A stretch of DNA of 31,995 bases from Willaertia magna. Its lineage: Eukaryota; Heterolobosea; Eutetramitea; Acrasida; Naegleriidae. The notes below the pieces were generated by a model. That model was not told where the DNA came from. It saw only the letters and a list, made by a program, of their open reading frames with translations, and did not search any database. The stretch is from positions 1-31,995 of the forward strand of contig CADWAF010002111.1 in the NCBI GenBank assembly GCA_902984215.1. The letters run 5' to 3'. Made by a program: the position numbers and the translations under genes. Below are positions 1 to 11,403 of this stretch, piece after piece (the stretch's first letter is position 1; each line of letters begins with the position of its first letter).

Positions 1-929
1 GTGATTTGGTTACAACTGATATCAAATATGGTGGTGTAATTGATCAAATGACTTCTTTAAGAGTTTGTTATAATGATCCTTCAATGTTAAGATACATTGA
101 ACAACAATTAGATTCAACTATTGATGTTGCCATTTCTGCCAGACCACCAAATGGTTTTATTAATTACGCAAGATCAGATCAGTTGACAATTGTTGGAGGA
201 AATCCACAAGAAGCTGACACAAGTAAAAGAATTAGATCATTTAAGCAAAATCCAGCACCAATCTTATTTTCTGCAGTTCCAATATGGACAGTATTTCCTG
301 CAGGTCCAAAGAGAGAAAATATGAAGAGGGCTTATGATAATTACGTAAATAATTTTGGTCAGAGAATGGGAGCTGAGGCAAGAAATTTACAAAACCTTAT
401 TGCACAAGAACAATTTAATCCTTATCAACCTCATGAAGTTTCTGTTTATTTTACACAAAATTATGCTTGTAATGCTGGATCTATGTTTGGTTCATGGGGA
501 GATTGTAGTGTTGTTGGCAGTTGTAGAAAAGCATGTTCAGTACGTTTTGCAGGTCAAACAATTTCTAACGGACAAACTGTTGTTGTGGGAGAACATCCTG
601 TTGGGGGAACATTTAGAGATGGTCAAGGTAACATTCGTAGGTGTCTTGCAGCTGGTTGCAGAACCCAATTAAAAGTTCAAAGGGATGAACACGGCAATAT
701 TGCTTTATTCTCAGAGTTATATAATTTTTTAAAGGGTGGTAAATTGAATTTCTTGTCAACTATGGGTTATTCTAAACCTGGAGTTAAAAGTGGTTGTGTT
801 GATTTGGACGGTTCTAGTTTTTATGTGAATGACCCCAAAGCAGCAGGTTCTATCATTAAAGCATGTGTTAGATGTACACCAGCTCTTAATCCTGGGGGTC
901 CAACAGTTTGTGACTGTCCAAGACTTTAG
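1..929 (+). CDS. Secreted Cys-rich protein, C-terminal part (5' end outside window)
   Basis: The frame is open from base 3 to a TAG at 927-929 and gives about 308 residues with no start, so the gene begins upstream. I do not recognise the family. Visible features are 12 cysteines, mostly in the last 150 residues, many glycines and an ending CDCPRL; no membrane segment or low-complexity tract is present. Codon use is that of a normal gene of this genome. A broken copy at 28085-28518 on the other strand keeps the missing N-terminus, which is a clear signal peptide, so this protein is inferred to be secreted and about 385 residues long when complete. The last 185 nt are nearly identical to that copy. 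Function unknown; a secreted or wall-associated role is inference from the signal peptide and cysteines only. Confidence 0.8.
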   Translation, partial: DLVTTDIKYGGVIDQMTSLRVCYNDPSMLRYIEQQLDSTIDVAISARPPNGFINYARSDQLTIVGGNPQEADTSKRIRSFKQNPAPILFSAVPIWTVFPAGPKRENMKRAYDNYVNNFGQRMGAEARNLQNLIAQEQFNPYQPHEVSVYFTQNYACNAGSMFGSWGDCSVVGSCRKACSVRFAGQTISNGQTVVVGEHPVGGTFRDGQGNIRRCLAAGCRTQLKVQRDEHGNIALFSELYNFLKGGKLNFLSTMGYSKPGVKSGCVDLDGSSFYVNDPKAAGSIIKACVRCTPALNPGGPTVCDCPRL

Positions 930-1040
930 CTGGGCTTCGAGCCTTCCAGGTCGCAGGCGACATGGATGGTGAACCAGGAGAGGTTTTTTTGGTCTCCATT
1001 TAAATGCCAGGATACTGGCCGATGGCTTTGTGGCTAGTTG
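930..1040. repeat. Cluster of GC-rich mini-hairpins
   Basis: Starting one base after the stop codon, this stretch is far richer in G+C than anything nearby and is almost wholly made of short inverted repeats: GGCTTCGAGCC (933-943), GTCGCAGGCGAC (950-961), TGGTGAACCA (967-976), GGAGA/TCTCC around a T-run (977-997), GCCAGGATACTGGC (1006-1019), and ACTGGCC/GGCTAGT (1014-1038, one G-U pair). The broken inverted copy of the upstream gene (28085) loses similarity just after the stop codon, so the cluster is absent there. This fits an inserted small palindromic element or a structured RNA. No tRNA, snoRNA or ribozyme consensus was recognised. Confidence 0.6.
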
Positions 1041-1070
1041 TATTAGTATTTTGTGGCTGCCTGTCTAATT

Positions 1071-1170
1071 TATCTAATACTTATTCTTATTTTAATATTT
1101 ATCTTTTTTTAATATTATCTAATACTTTATCTTTGAAATAAGAATAAGTATTAGATAATATTAAAAAAAG
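1071..1170. repeat. Nested perfect inverted repeats at the desert edge
   Basis: Two perfect inverted repeats overlap. A 22-bp arm at 1071-1092 pairs with 1136-1157, and a 25-bp arm at 1103-1127 pairs with 1146-1170. Both use the core TATCTAATACTT, which occurs twice forward and once reversed, so two alternative hairpins compete for the same right arm. It lies exactly where normal sequence gives way to the AT desert. It could be a folded-back terminus of a mobile element or a transcript-end hairpin. Confidence 0.7.
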
Positions 1171-4100
1171 CTTAAAATAATTATATTTATTTAAAAAATC
1201 AAGAAGAAGATATTAATTTTATATAATTAAAGTTAAAAGATTTTTAATTGTTATTAAACAATTTGTTATGACTAATTTAGAATTATTTTTTTATATAATT
1301 AATTTTTCACTAACAACATTTTATTTATACACCCTATTCTTTTTAAAATATTTATTTTCATTTATAAATACAATTCTTTATTATTTAATAAACCATCTAT
1401 CATTTTTATACTCTTTTTTAACTTAAAATCTTTTTTCTTAATTCTAAAATAATAACAAATCAATTAAAACATTTATATAAATTTAGTGTTTAATAAAATA
1501 TTTAAAAAATACTAAAAATTAAAACCTTTTATTTTAAATCTCTCATTTTAAAAATAATAATAAAATTTATTCAAAAAATAATGAATCACCATATAAAATA
1601 AAAATAAAAAAATAAATTTTTATACTCACTCTTATAAAAAAATTTCAAATCAAAAATCAATTTAATAATATTAAATAAAGTTTAAAAAATTCAAACTAAT
1701 ATTAAATTATTCATTGAAAAGCATTTTAAAGGTTTAAAAAAGTTAAAAAGATTTTATTTTACTATTATTAAACAAATATATATTATCTTAGAGATTTTTT
1801 CTATTATTATTAAGAAGACTATAATTAAAAGAATTAAACAAAAATTAGTACTATTGTTTAGTTTAAAAGTAATTTTTACTAATAATAACTTATTTAATAT
1901 ATACTTAAAAACTTTAGTACTAGATGAAATGATATTAAATAGTTTATTTAATAAAAAACAAACTAATAAATTACTAACTTTTACTCTGCCTAATAAAATA
2001 ATTATTTTATATAAGCCTAATACATTAAAAAATTAAATTATGATTTATTTTAAAAAAGAAATTAACAATTTGTGATTATAGGAATAAGAAGTGAAAATAA
2101 AGAAATTTTAAGTAAAAATATAATAGAATAACAATAATAAAATATTATTTTTAATAATTTTTTAAAACAAGTTAATTTGTTAAGAAAAAAAATTAAAAAA
2201 GTCTAAAGTAAAAATTTAGTTAATAAAGTTAAAGAGAAATATAAAAATAAAAAAAATGAAACAAAAAAGTATAAAAGATATAATAGTATTTTTAAAAAAT
2301 ACTTATTAGAACTAATATAAAAAAAAGTACATAAAGAATATTTATATTTACAAAGTTTTATTATAAATATAAATACTTAAAATAAAAAAAATTTTTATTA
2401 ATCTTCTAATATTTTAAATATTTACAAATATCTCAAATATTAGTTTTAATGCTTATATAAAAAGTTTAAACTTATAAATAAATAATATATAGTCTATAAC
2501 ACAAAAAAAATATATATAAATATTTAAGAAATAAAAGTGTTGTTTATAATATTACAAATTTGGTTTCAAAAATTAAAAAGTTGTAACTTAATTATTTATA
2601 TAGATTCAATTTATAGGGTTATACATTAAAAAAAAAGTTTCAAATAAATTATATTAAAAAATTATTTTCGAATACAATATTAGACTATTAAATATTATAT
2701 AATTATTAAACAGTTAAAATATTTAAATAAACTATTTAAACCATTTAAGAAAAGTCTAAGATTTCAAAGATTGATTAATTATAACAAAAATTTTTCTAAG
2801 AGTTCAATAAATATTTAATGTAAAAATAATACAGAATTATTTTATATTTTCTTATAATATAAAAATAAAAGATTATACTACTTATTATTTAATAAATCAC
2901 ATATTAGTTTACAATATATTTTCTTAGAATTAAAAAAATTAAATTTGTATATCTTTTAACTTAATTAAAAGAGTATTAGAATATTATTAAAAAATTAAAC
3001 AAACATAATTTTGATATATTCTTATTGGTTAAGTAAATAATAGTAGAAAATATTGAAGTTAAAAAAAAGAATATATTATTTTATAGTTAAGACTTTATTT
3101 TAAAATTAACAAACAAATATAAAAAATATTCATAACTTTAATTATATTTGAAAGCAAATATTATAATAATTAGTTAAACATATTAAATTTTAAGATATTA
3201 AAGCTTTTATGTATAAAATGTATAAAATTTATTAATTTAGGTATATCAATTTTAATTTATAATATAAAAATATCTTTCTTCTAATTAAAGATAACTTAAA
3301 GTAATTTTTAATATATTTATTTTTAAAAACTTTATTAGAAAAAATTGTAAATATTGTTTTATTATTTTAAGAAAGTTATTTATTGTTATAAGTATTAAAG
3401 ATTTATCTAATAATAATATAATAAAGCTTCTTAATAGTTTTAATAATACTTTTAGTGTTAGTTTTGAATTAAAATAGTTATTTTGGAGAATTGGTTTTAT
3501 TTAATAATAAATTGTTAATAAAATAATGTATATAAAATATAGTTTTTATATTTTATCTATATTGATTATAGTTTTTGGATTAAAATTATTATTTAAAAAT
3601 ACAAAATTTATAATAATTATAAACGAAAATATTAATAGATTTAATGAAAAAAAAGATTTAAAAATAAAAATTAGAATAACTAAAATAAATAAATTTAAAA
3701 AATACAAAAGAAAAACATTATATTCAAAAAGAATAAAATTTGGTATTTGTTTAGTTAAATGGTTTAATAAATAAAATAAGATTAAACTAATTGAAAAATA
3801 GTGGTGATATTTTATAAAGTTATAAAAATATTACAGAAATATTAAAAATAATAATATTTTATATTTAATAAGTAATTATTTTAGTTATTTTTTTAGAATT
3901 AATAAAGTAAATAAAGTTTATCTTATAAACTTTAATGAAGCTACTATTTTTGAGATAAAAAATTAATCAAAATTATTAATTTATTTATATTTTAAATCTT
4001 ATTTACACTTTGATAAGAATTTATTTAAAAAAATAAGATTTTGATATAATAATTATTTTTATTATAAATGTTCTTTTTTTTTTTAAATTATAATAAAACT

Positions 4101-5880
4101 TCTTTCATATAATTTTAAGAGATAAATCAAGGAAGGTTTATAATAAAATAATTATTTTTTTACTTTTATAACTAATAAACTATGAAAAAAGTTTAAACTT
4201 ATTAAAGTATTATAAGTTTTATTTTAAAAAATTATAGTTAAAAAGATAATTTAATATTGTATTTTTTTAAAATTATAATTAAGAAATGGATTTAATATTA
4301 TGTTTTTTCTAAAAGACTACAGTTAAAATAATATTAGATTGATAAGAGTGGAATATTTAATTATAAGATATAAGTAGATTGTTAAATATTAGTATAATTA
4401 AGATTGTATTTATATAAATAAAGAAATACAATAAGAATGTTTAGTTAATTGTATATATATATAGTAAATAAATAATTATTTTTATTATAAATATTCTATT
4501 TTTTTTTAAACATTTTATATTTTAAATTTAAAATAAAATAATATTTTTTTAATAAAATATTTAAAAAAGATTATAATAAAAAATTTAAAAAAAATAGATT
4601 AATAAATATTAACAATAATAAAAATATTATTGTTGCAGTAATAAATTTAAATAATAATTTCTTTTTTTATTATATATAATATATAAAAGCCAAACTATTA
4701 TTTATTTTAATAAAAAATTATAAATATATTTTTTAATTAAAAGAATTATTATAATTATAATAATAAAAGATATTAAATTATTTATTAAAAAAATTAAATT
4801 TAAGAGATTTGATTATGTTAAATAATTTAAAATGTTATCATTTTAAAAAAGTGTTTAATTTATTTATAAAAATAAGTAAATAAGTTTTATTATTTTTTTT
4901 AAAATAGCTTATATGTTAATATTATTATAATTTATTTAACAAATTTTTTAATAGAAAGCTTTATTTTTGTTAATTAAAAAAAACTTTTAAATAACAATAT
5001 TAAAAATTTATTTTGTTACAAAGATATTATAGAAATGAAAATTATGAAAATAAAATTATAAAAAGTAATTCTGTTATATAAAATTATATTTAATAATTCA
5101 AATATTAATTTAAATTCAAATAATTTATCTAAATTTATTAAATCATTAAAAAATTAAAAATTATTTAATAAAAAATATTTATTTTTAATGAAAAAAATTA
5201 TAAAAAAAATACAACTAAATGAAACAGATTTAAAATTAAATATTAAAAATTAAAAAACAAAATTTTAAAATATTTTTATATCCTTTTTTAAATACTTATA
5301 TTCAACTTATCATATAAACAATATTAAATAAAAATAAAACAAAATCAAACTTTAAACTTTTATAAAAAGTATAACTCTATTTTTTTACTATATCAAAATT
5401 ATTATTACTGTTTATTTTTTAAAAATTTAATAAATAAATACATGCCTTCCATAATTACATTTTATTTAAAACAATATTAATTACAATAATTAATTATAAC
5501 AAATAATAAAATACTATTTATTGCATATTTTAGAAATTAAATATTATATTATTTTCTTTAATTTCATTTTTTAATTTGTTTTTGTATAAATAAAAAGGAA
5601 TAAAAATTAATTTAATATAATTCCATTCAATAACAATATAAAAAACTACTATCTTTAAACGTTATTATTTGTAGTAAAAAAAATTTTAAAATATTGTTTT
5701 TTAATATTTTAAAATTATTAACATTATAAATTGTATTATTTTTTTTAATTTTGGTAAGAAGTTTCTATACTGTTTTGGGAGTTTTGTTTTCTTAGGTTGA
5801 AGAACTGTACCACAAAGTGCAAACACGTGTATTAATCTTGTTTTTCATAAATAGTTTAATTTAGCTTTATTATATTATCA
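1171..5880. other. AT-rich desert with strand-asymmetric G and C
   Basis: About 4.7 kb with no believable gene. The longest open frames (1854-2036 and 3526-3774, plus strand) have random-looking Lys/Ile/Asn composition. G and C are rare but unevenly placed: roughly 1200-1690 has C and almost no G, 1740-4500 has G and almost no C (several 60-base lines have 6 to 10 G and 0 to 2 C), and 5270-5540 has C over G again. That suggests an old inserted element that lost cytosines mainly on one strand. No long terminal repeat pair could be aligned by eye between the two C-rich ends. From about 5750 the composition returns towards that of the neighbouring transposon. Confidence 0.65.
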
Positions 5881-5883
5881 TTG

Positions 5884-6090
5884 ACACCCCAGCAAAAATG
5901 AGTTGTAGCTGAAAAATGACTCTTTTAGACTAAGAATAGATGGGTCTGAAAAATTTTTCAGTAATGCACTTTTAGACGTCTGAAAAGCTAAAAAATAAGT
6001 TTTTCTAATACCAAATTCAAACATCTGAAAAAAAAAACCTACTTATTACTGAAACACATTTCCTGCCAGCTAATTTTGAGTGGCAGAAAA
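5884..6090. repeat. Left terminal and subterminal repeats of the transposon
   Basis: Contains a candidate terminal motif (near 5884), a 16-bp perfect palindrome CTGAAAAATTTTTCAG (5946-5961), AGACGTCTGAAAA (5974-5986), further CTGAAA motifs (about 6023 and 6050), and a CTGCCA/TGGCAG hairpin (6063-6086). The order terminal motif, AATTTTTCAG, AGACGTCTGAAAA is mirrored at the right end with different spacing. Subterminal repeats of this kind are typical transposase-binding arrays in CACTA-like elements. Confidence 0.6.
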
Positions 6091-6139
6091 TAGTTTCTGC
6101 TGTGAAAAAAAAATAAAAAAAACTACAATCATGTAAATA

Positions 6140-6410
6140 TTATATAATGTAGTTGGTTAAACACATTGTAATAAAAATAAAGGCCAAGCCTGTCACCTCT
6201 ATAACCACTCTCCCACAACCTCTCAACGCGGTCGAGTTTACAGTTACGTTTACAAAAAGTAGACGAGCTAATTTTAATCTTAAATTCCCTTGTTTTTTTT
6301 TAGAGTTTTTTTTGTGGGCTAGATTTGAATTTAAGACTACATGAGTATAGCCCAGACTTTTACTACTGGGCCAGAGTTTCTTTTAATTATTATTCATTTT
6401 AGCAGTCAAC
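6140..6410. other. Less AT-rich island inside the transposon's left end
   Basis: A stretch with more G+C than its surroundings between the subterminal repeats and the transposase 3' end. It shows hairpins TGGGCTA/TAGCCCA (about 6315-6352) and CCCAG/CTGGG (about 6351-6371). Weak resemblance to pol III box A (AGTTGGTTA near 6149) and box B (GGTCGAGTTT near 6229) is seen, but the spacing is too long for a tRNA and no acceptor stem closes. It could be a decayed tRNA-derived SINE. The 63-codon open frame at 6153-6344 has no support as a gene. Confidence 0.3.
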
Positions 6411-6465
6411 AAGAAGAAGAGAAAGTATAGTAAAAACAAAAAAAAAATTTATTTAAAAACACAAT

Positions 6466-6506
6466 TTCTATATTTGAATCAGAGAAATCATGATTCAAAT
6501 ATAGAA
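6466..6506. terminator. Hairpin after transposase reading frame
   Basis: A perfect 15-bp inverted repeat (6466-6480 with 6492-6506, 11-base loop) starts 14 bases beyond the last stop (TGA, 6520-6522) of the minus-strand transposase frame. Its position suggests a transcript-end structure. Confidence 0.5.
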
Positions 6507-6519
6507 TCACTTACCAAAC

Positions 6520-8961
6520 TCAATAATACATGTACAAATACTTGTGACTCCTTAAATATCTATAATCATTATTTACTCTTAACTTAAATGCAGGATAATA
6601 ATTATCTAAATGTTTCTTCTTTATAAAGAAAAAGTCTTCTTCACTAATATCTCTTTCTATATCGTCCAAATTCCTCTTATATCTCTATCTTAATTCCATA
6701 TCGTCTCTATATTTTACACAAATAATAAAAGTTGACTCTTCCTTAAAAATTAAATATTTTTCTTCATCATTAATATTTATAATTATATCCTTCATTAATT
6801 TAAGTTTGAAATTATTTATAACTATGTACTTTTTCTTGTTAAATTTTGCTTCCAACTTATTTCTATAAAAACAAACTAAATCAAAATAAAAACAACAATA
6901 TTCCAAACTATTATTACAAATAAAAGTCTTAGTTAAAGAACTGTTAAATCCTTCAAATACAAAAGTGGTATTTAAAGATATACAACCAAATAAGTAAGTA
7001 GATAATGCTAATTCAGATATCACATGTAAATTAGGGCTATAATCTTTGTCATCAATAAATAATTTCTTTAAATACACACAAATATCATTTTCAATGTCAT
7101 CAATTTTTATAATATCAACATTTTCATAAAGTAAATCTAATAATTTAATAAAAGTAATTAAATTATTATATAATTCATTTTCTATAGAAGTAAATTCTAA
7201 TAAATAAAAGTAATAGTGCATTATTATATAAGCCTCAATACCTTTTAGTTTTCCTCCTGTTTCTATAATACTATGTGGTTGTTTTTTCAAAAAGGATAGC
7301 CAATGTTGCTGCAATAAAAGAGCATCAAATTCTTCTAAAACCTTATTATCCAATAAGGTTATAATCTTATAGAAGATTCTTTCATAGAGATAATGTATTG
7401 TGTCGTAAGTATTTATTTGATGAAGATAAAGTTTTTTGTCTCTTTGTGTCCAATGGTAAAATGGAAATATGTTTTTAATATTTATATCATTAAAAGTTTC
7501 ATCTTTACCATATTTTACATAAATATCATCATAATCCTTTTCTATTCTTCTTTCATTTGTTACAGCAACTCCATTCTTAACAGTTATTGGATAAACTGTC
7601 CTTCTGGGCTTTCTTTTCTTGGTACTATTAGAATTATCAGTAGGTGGTTTTAAAGCTTTATATTTAACTTTTGTTATTTTGCATAAGTGACAAAATGAGT
7701 ATCCTTTCGACTTTATGTAAATAGCTTTTGATCTTGCTGGAAGGTCACACACTACTTTGTGTAGTAATAATTTTATGTGTATTATCTCATTTTTACTTGC
7801 TAAATAAAATCCTTTTTTCTCTAAATTGTCAATATCTTTTCTTAATACCTCATAAACTATATCCATCTCATTTTTCTCTGGAGTACATGGAAATACAGCG
7901 AATAGAAAACAATTTTCTAATTGTTTCCTCTTAGCAGGACTAAATTCATTAATTGTAATAAATAGTGGATAAAAATTCATTATACTCTTTTTGAACGGTA
8001 AAATTCCATCAACATTCATTATAAAAGAATATGTATAATTATTGAATTTTGTAAAATTATGAATATAAGTAAAATAATTATAACTATCATAAATATCATT
8101 TATCTTCAAACTATCGCTGTTTTTATAAAAATCTTTATAATAATTAATATCTCTAATAAAATCCTTATAAAAATTAAATTTGATTTCAAATTAAGATGTC
8201 AATAGCCGATAATAGAAATAATTATCAAACCTTTTGTTACAATCACATATTGCATTACTAGAAACATTTTGATTTTCAAAAGAATAATGTTTACACTCTT
8301 TACAATAAAATATTCTTTGTTGTTTTTGTATTCCGTGAAATTATGAAAATGTTTCAAAATTCAATAAATATACTAAATCTAATATATCTTTACCATTAAC
8401 TGTTTGTGTTGCGAAATTATTTAAAATTAAATTTTTAAATAATTCAAAGAGTTGTTTAATATTTATTTTAGAGCTTCTAGACTCTAAAATGTATATTGCT
8501 ATTCGTTCAATAAAATTTTCAACATTAATAGATATATTTTTATCTATAAAACCTGTACTAGAATGAGATAAAACCGAAAATAAATCAGAATTTTGATCAT
8601 TAATATCATTATAATAATTTAATAAACTATCTTCTTCAGAATCAAAAGAGCTTTCGTTTTCTTTGTAAAAATTATTATCTCTTTGATATTCTAAATAATT
8701 AATTTCTTCTTCTAATTTTCTTTTCAATTCTGAATGTTCGGAATCAAGTTCTTTTTGTTGTTGTTCAAAACCACCAATATCTTCATGTTCTTTTGATTGA
8801 TCAAGTTCTTCTTGTTGTTGTTCAAAACCATCAATGTATTCATTTTCTTCTTTTGTTTGTTCAATTGTGTCTTTAGCAGGAAAACCTTGCTGAAGATTGT
8901 TGTTTCGCTGACATTCTATTAGATTCAATAGATTCTTGAATACCCTTCTTTCATTAGGCAT
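6520..8961 (-). pseudogene. Tnp2/CACTA-like transposase with three in-frame stops
   Basis: One frame runs from ATG (8961) to TGA (6520-6522), 813 codons, interrupted only by TAA at 8341-8343, TAA at 8191-8193 and TAG at 6685-6687. No frameshift is needed. In order: a Gln/Glu-rich coiled-coil-like region with a duplicated FEQQQ unit (residues 40-85), a Cys cluster (YCKEC then CDC, about 218-240), a DGILPF segment followed by YPLFITINE (318-340), a C/DLPA/CHLC zinc-like cluster (405-427), a basic linker KKRKPRRT, and a long helical C-terminal half. The order Cys cluster, DG-x-PF, NE-x-P, D-x-PA, C-x2-C is that of Tnp2-type transposases of CACTA-like elements. The assignment rests on these remembered motifs. 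The stops fit CAA or CAG to TAA or TAG transitions. It reads away from the two plus-strand frames. Confidence 0.75.
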
Positions 8962-9152
8962 TTTTTTTAATCAAATAAAAATAAATTTTTTTTTAACAGA
9001 TTTTTTTATTCAATTTCCCTATAGGATTAAAATCCCTACATAGTACCTTATATATAAAGCTAAGGTGCTAAATAAAGGCGCGCACATCAATTATTTAAAT
9101 TTGAGCGCGAAAAAAAAAATTAATAATTTAAAATTAAAAAAAATAACTCAAC
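8962..9152. promoter_or_regulatory. Divergent promoter region of the transposon
   Basis: This 191-bp gap separates the start codons of the transposase (minus) and the first accessory frame (plus). It holds a TATA-like run (about 9050-9057) inside an ACCTTA/TAAGGT inverted repeat (9045-9050, 9061-9066), a GGATT/AATCC pair (9024-9035), and two GCGCG-type motifs (about 9078 and 9104), unusual in this AT-rich setting. A shared bidirectional promoter is inferred from position. Confidence 0.45.
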
Positions 9153-11350
9153 ATGAACAATAACCATACGTCTGTTAATTCTTCTAATAACAGATCATCC
9201 ACAAGTGCTTCCAATAACGGTTTTAGATTTAATGTTAATGAAACATCTGTTAGTAACAATAGAAATAGTCAAACATTTGGTTTCAACAATACCTGTAAAA
9301 ATTAAAGAACATTATCTACTAGTACCGGAACAACAAGAAACAATCAAACAACATATGGTGCTTCTAACAATAACCGTAGAAACAATCAAACAAATGATTC
9401 TAATAACCCAAGTGTTTATAATAGTTCCATTAATTCTTTGAATAACAAATCATCAACAAGTGCTTCTAATAACCGTTTTACGGCCAATCAAACAACATCA
9501 TCTACTAATCAAGCAATTAATACTTCATCTAATAGAAACAGCTTTAGTTATACTAGTAGAATGCCAATGTCTAGAAGGCAACATTGGAAAAATACATTAC
9601 CTCTTTATAATCACATTAGAAGAACAAAATATCCATCACGCTCAAGAACTAATGCTTCTTTCAACAACAGTTTTAATTACAATAGTGGTTCTTCAAACAC
9701 CAATAAATTGAAAAGATCAATTGGTGATTCTTCAAACACCAATCAATTGAAAAGAACAAAATATCCATCACGCTCAAGAACTGATGCTTCTCTTAACAAC
9801 AGTTTTAATTACAATAGTGGTTCTTCAAACACGAATCAATCGATTAAAAGAGTTAAAAAAAGTTTTGAATTTTATAAAGCATCACAGTTTAATATTAATA
9901 CATAAAATAATTTAATTCTTAATGGTGACGTTACAACTGTTGATTATACATTCAAACTTGGTCCTTTTGGTCACAATAATTTCAGTGAATATTTTAAAGG
10001 TATATTATCAAAAGAGGTACTACAGAAACAACAGATAAACGTAAATGATTTAACTACTTACTGTGGTCAGAATGTGATTTTAAAAGATCAAAAAAAAGTT
10101 TTTTATTTTAGAATGAACAATAATAAATTTGTAAAATGGGTAGAAAAGCCAAAGAAACCTTATTATAAAAGACCAATGTATCAATTACCAACAGATTTAT
10201 TAGGAGGAAATACAACATATTCAAAATCAAAGGATTTACATAATTATTATAATGATGTAAATAAGATTTTGAGATGATACCTCAACCGAACGATCAATAG
10301 ATTTTTTGAACAGAAAAATTTTGATTTTTTGTATGACGTATTTAATCAACTTTATAGATTCCAACCAAAATTTGTTAAAAGCTTTCCTTAAAAAGCTCAC
10401 GAACTTTTTAAATTACTCCGTATTAGAAACTTTAGAATGGTTTGTGACAGTGAAACACCTGATGCTTTCTTTGTTGCTGCAACAAATTATCAATATCAAT
10501 TAGACAACTTAGCTACTAGGCTAATGATTAATGTACTTAAAGATATTAATCTAAGAAAACAGACAAAGTTCTTTAATTTGGATGTTTACAGACCTATAAT
10601 TATATTTAAAACAAAGCTTTTCAGAAGCAACAACAACAAACCATTAGTTGAAAAGACAAGAAACTATCTTTATTTTAGATTGTTAAATTGTTTAATATTT
10701 AGAAATAGATTTATTATTGATTTATCTAAAACATATGAAGATTTTGTAAACACTTTGAAAGAAAATATCAAAACTCAGGGATTTCAAGATTTTAAATTTG
10801 TATTACCTGATATTTTGGGCTCCTATATCGTTATAAGAGGTTTTAATCTTAGGAAAAGAATTCAAACAGAGTATATGGAAAAAAGTGAATTTTTAGAGTT
10901 TATTAAGAATATTTTATGTATTGATTTATACAGTAATTTATCAGTTCTTATGTCAATGGTAAATTCAAAGAAAAAAGAATCAAACATTAGATTTAGTGTT
11001 GACTATAGTCATGATTCTGAATATAGTATTATTGAAGTTCCTGTCTTTGATGAAAAAAAGCTGTATGACTGTAATGAACTTTATTAGTTATTAAAGGCGA
11101 GTACAATGAAGAACCTTGCAGTTCTAAGTTATCTCTTGTTTGTTGGACATGTGTTGAACTTCTTGTGAGATATAATAATTTAGTAACAAATTTCAAAGAT
11201 TACGTTTATACTCATTTTTTCCTCTATTACTTGTATAGTAAAGAATATTATGATAAATACTATGAATTCTTTAAGAGTATTGTACAAGATCAGTTCAGTA
11301 GATTAGTTAATTGTGAAGCTTTTTATGATATAGATATCTGTTTTCAATAA
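9153..11350 (+). pseudogene. Transposon accessory protein A, broken by stops and one frameshift
   Basis: From ATG 9153 a single frame continues to about 11085 through TAA (9303-9305), TAA (9903-9905), TGA (10275-10277) and TAA (10389-10391). Near 11085 the sense shifts by one base and continues to TAA at 11348-11350. The first 250 residues are Asn/Ser/Thr-rich with repeated NNKSSTSASNN-like and TKYPSRSRT units. The remaining roughly 480 residues look like a folded protein rich in aromatic and basic residues (for example WVEKPKKPYYKRPMYQLP and LPDILGSYIVIRGF). I recognise no family. Being head-to-head with the transposase and inside the subterminal repeats, it probably belonged to the element. 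No intron removes the stops in a consistent way. Confidence 0.65.
9621..9848 (+). repeat. 132-bp tandem duplication in accessory gene A
   Basis: Two copies with a period of exactly 132 bp (9621 and 9753) encode 44-residue units containing KYPSRSRT, NNSFNYNSGSSNTN and a basic end. The second copy is truncated at about 96 bp. The few differences are mostly single substitutions, and the length is a multiple of three, so the duplication was made while the frame was coding. Confidence 0.8.
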
Positions 11351-11403
11351 AATTGTAAGTATTCCTTCCAATTAACTACACCTTTAAAACTTTGTGTTAA
11401 AAA

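Noticed and set aside
355..672. 105-codon frame inside the first gene
   Set aside because: An overlapping out-of-frame shadow of the Cys-rich protein, which has the better protein-like pattern and a conserved copy.
3526..3774. 82-codon plus-strand frame in the left desert
   Set aside because: Composition is Lys/Ile/Asn as expected from A/T-only DNA, with no motif, no regulatory context and no similarity to any gene here.
1200..5560. LTR retrotransposon with LTRs at the two C-rich ends of the left desert
   Set aside because: The two ends share composition but I could not align them by eye, and no reverse transcriptase or integrase motif is readable.
6149..6240. Possible tRNA with intron
   Set aside because: Box A- and box B-like words are present but about 80 bp apart, box B lacks a base, and no acceptor stem or anticodon arm pairs.
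10259..10305. Intron removing the TGA in accessory frame A
   Set aside because: The candidate GTAAAT...CAATAG segment is 44 nt and leads into an immediate stop, so it does not restore the frame.
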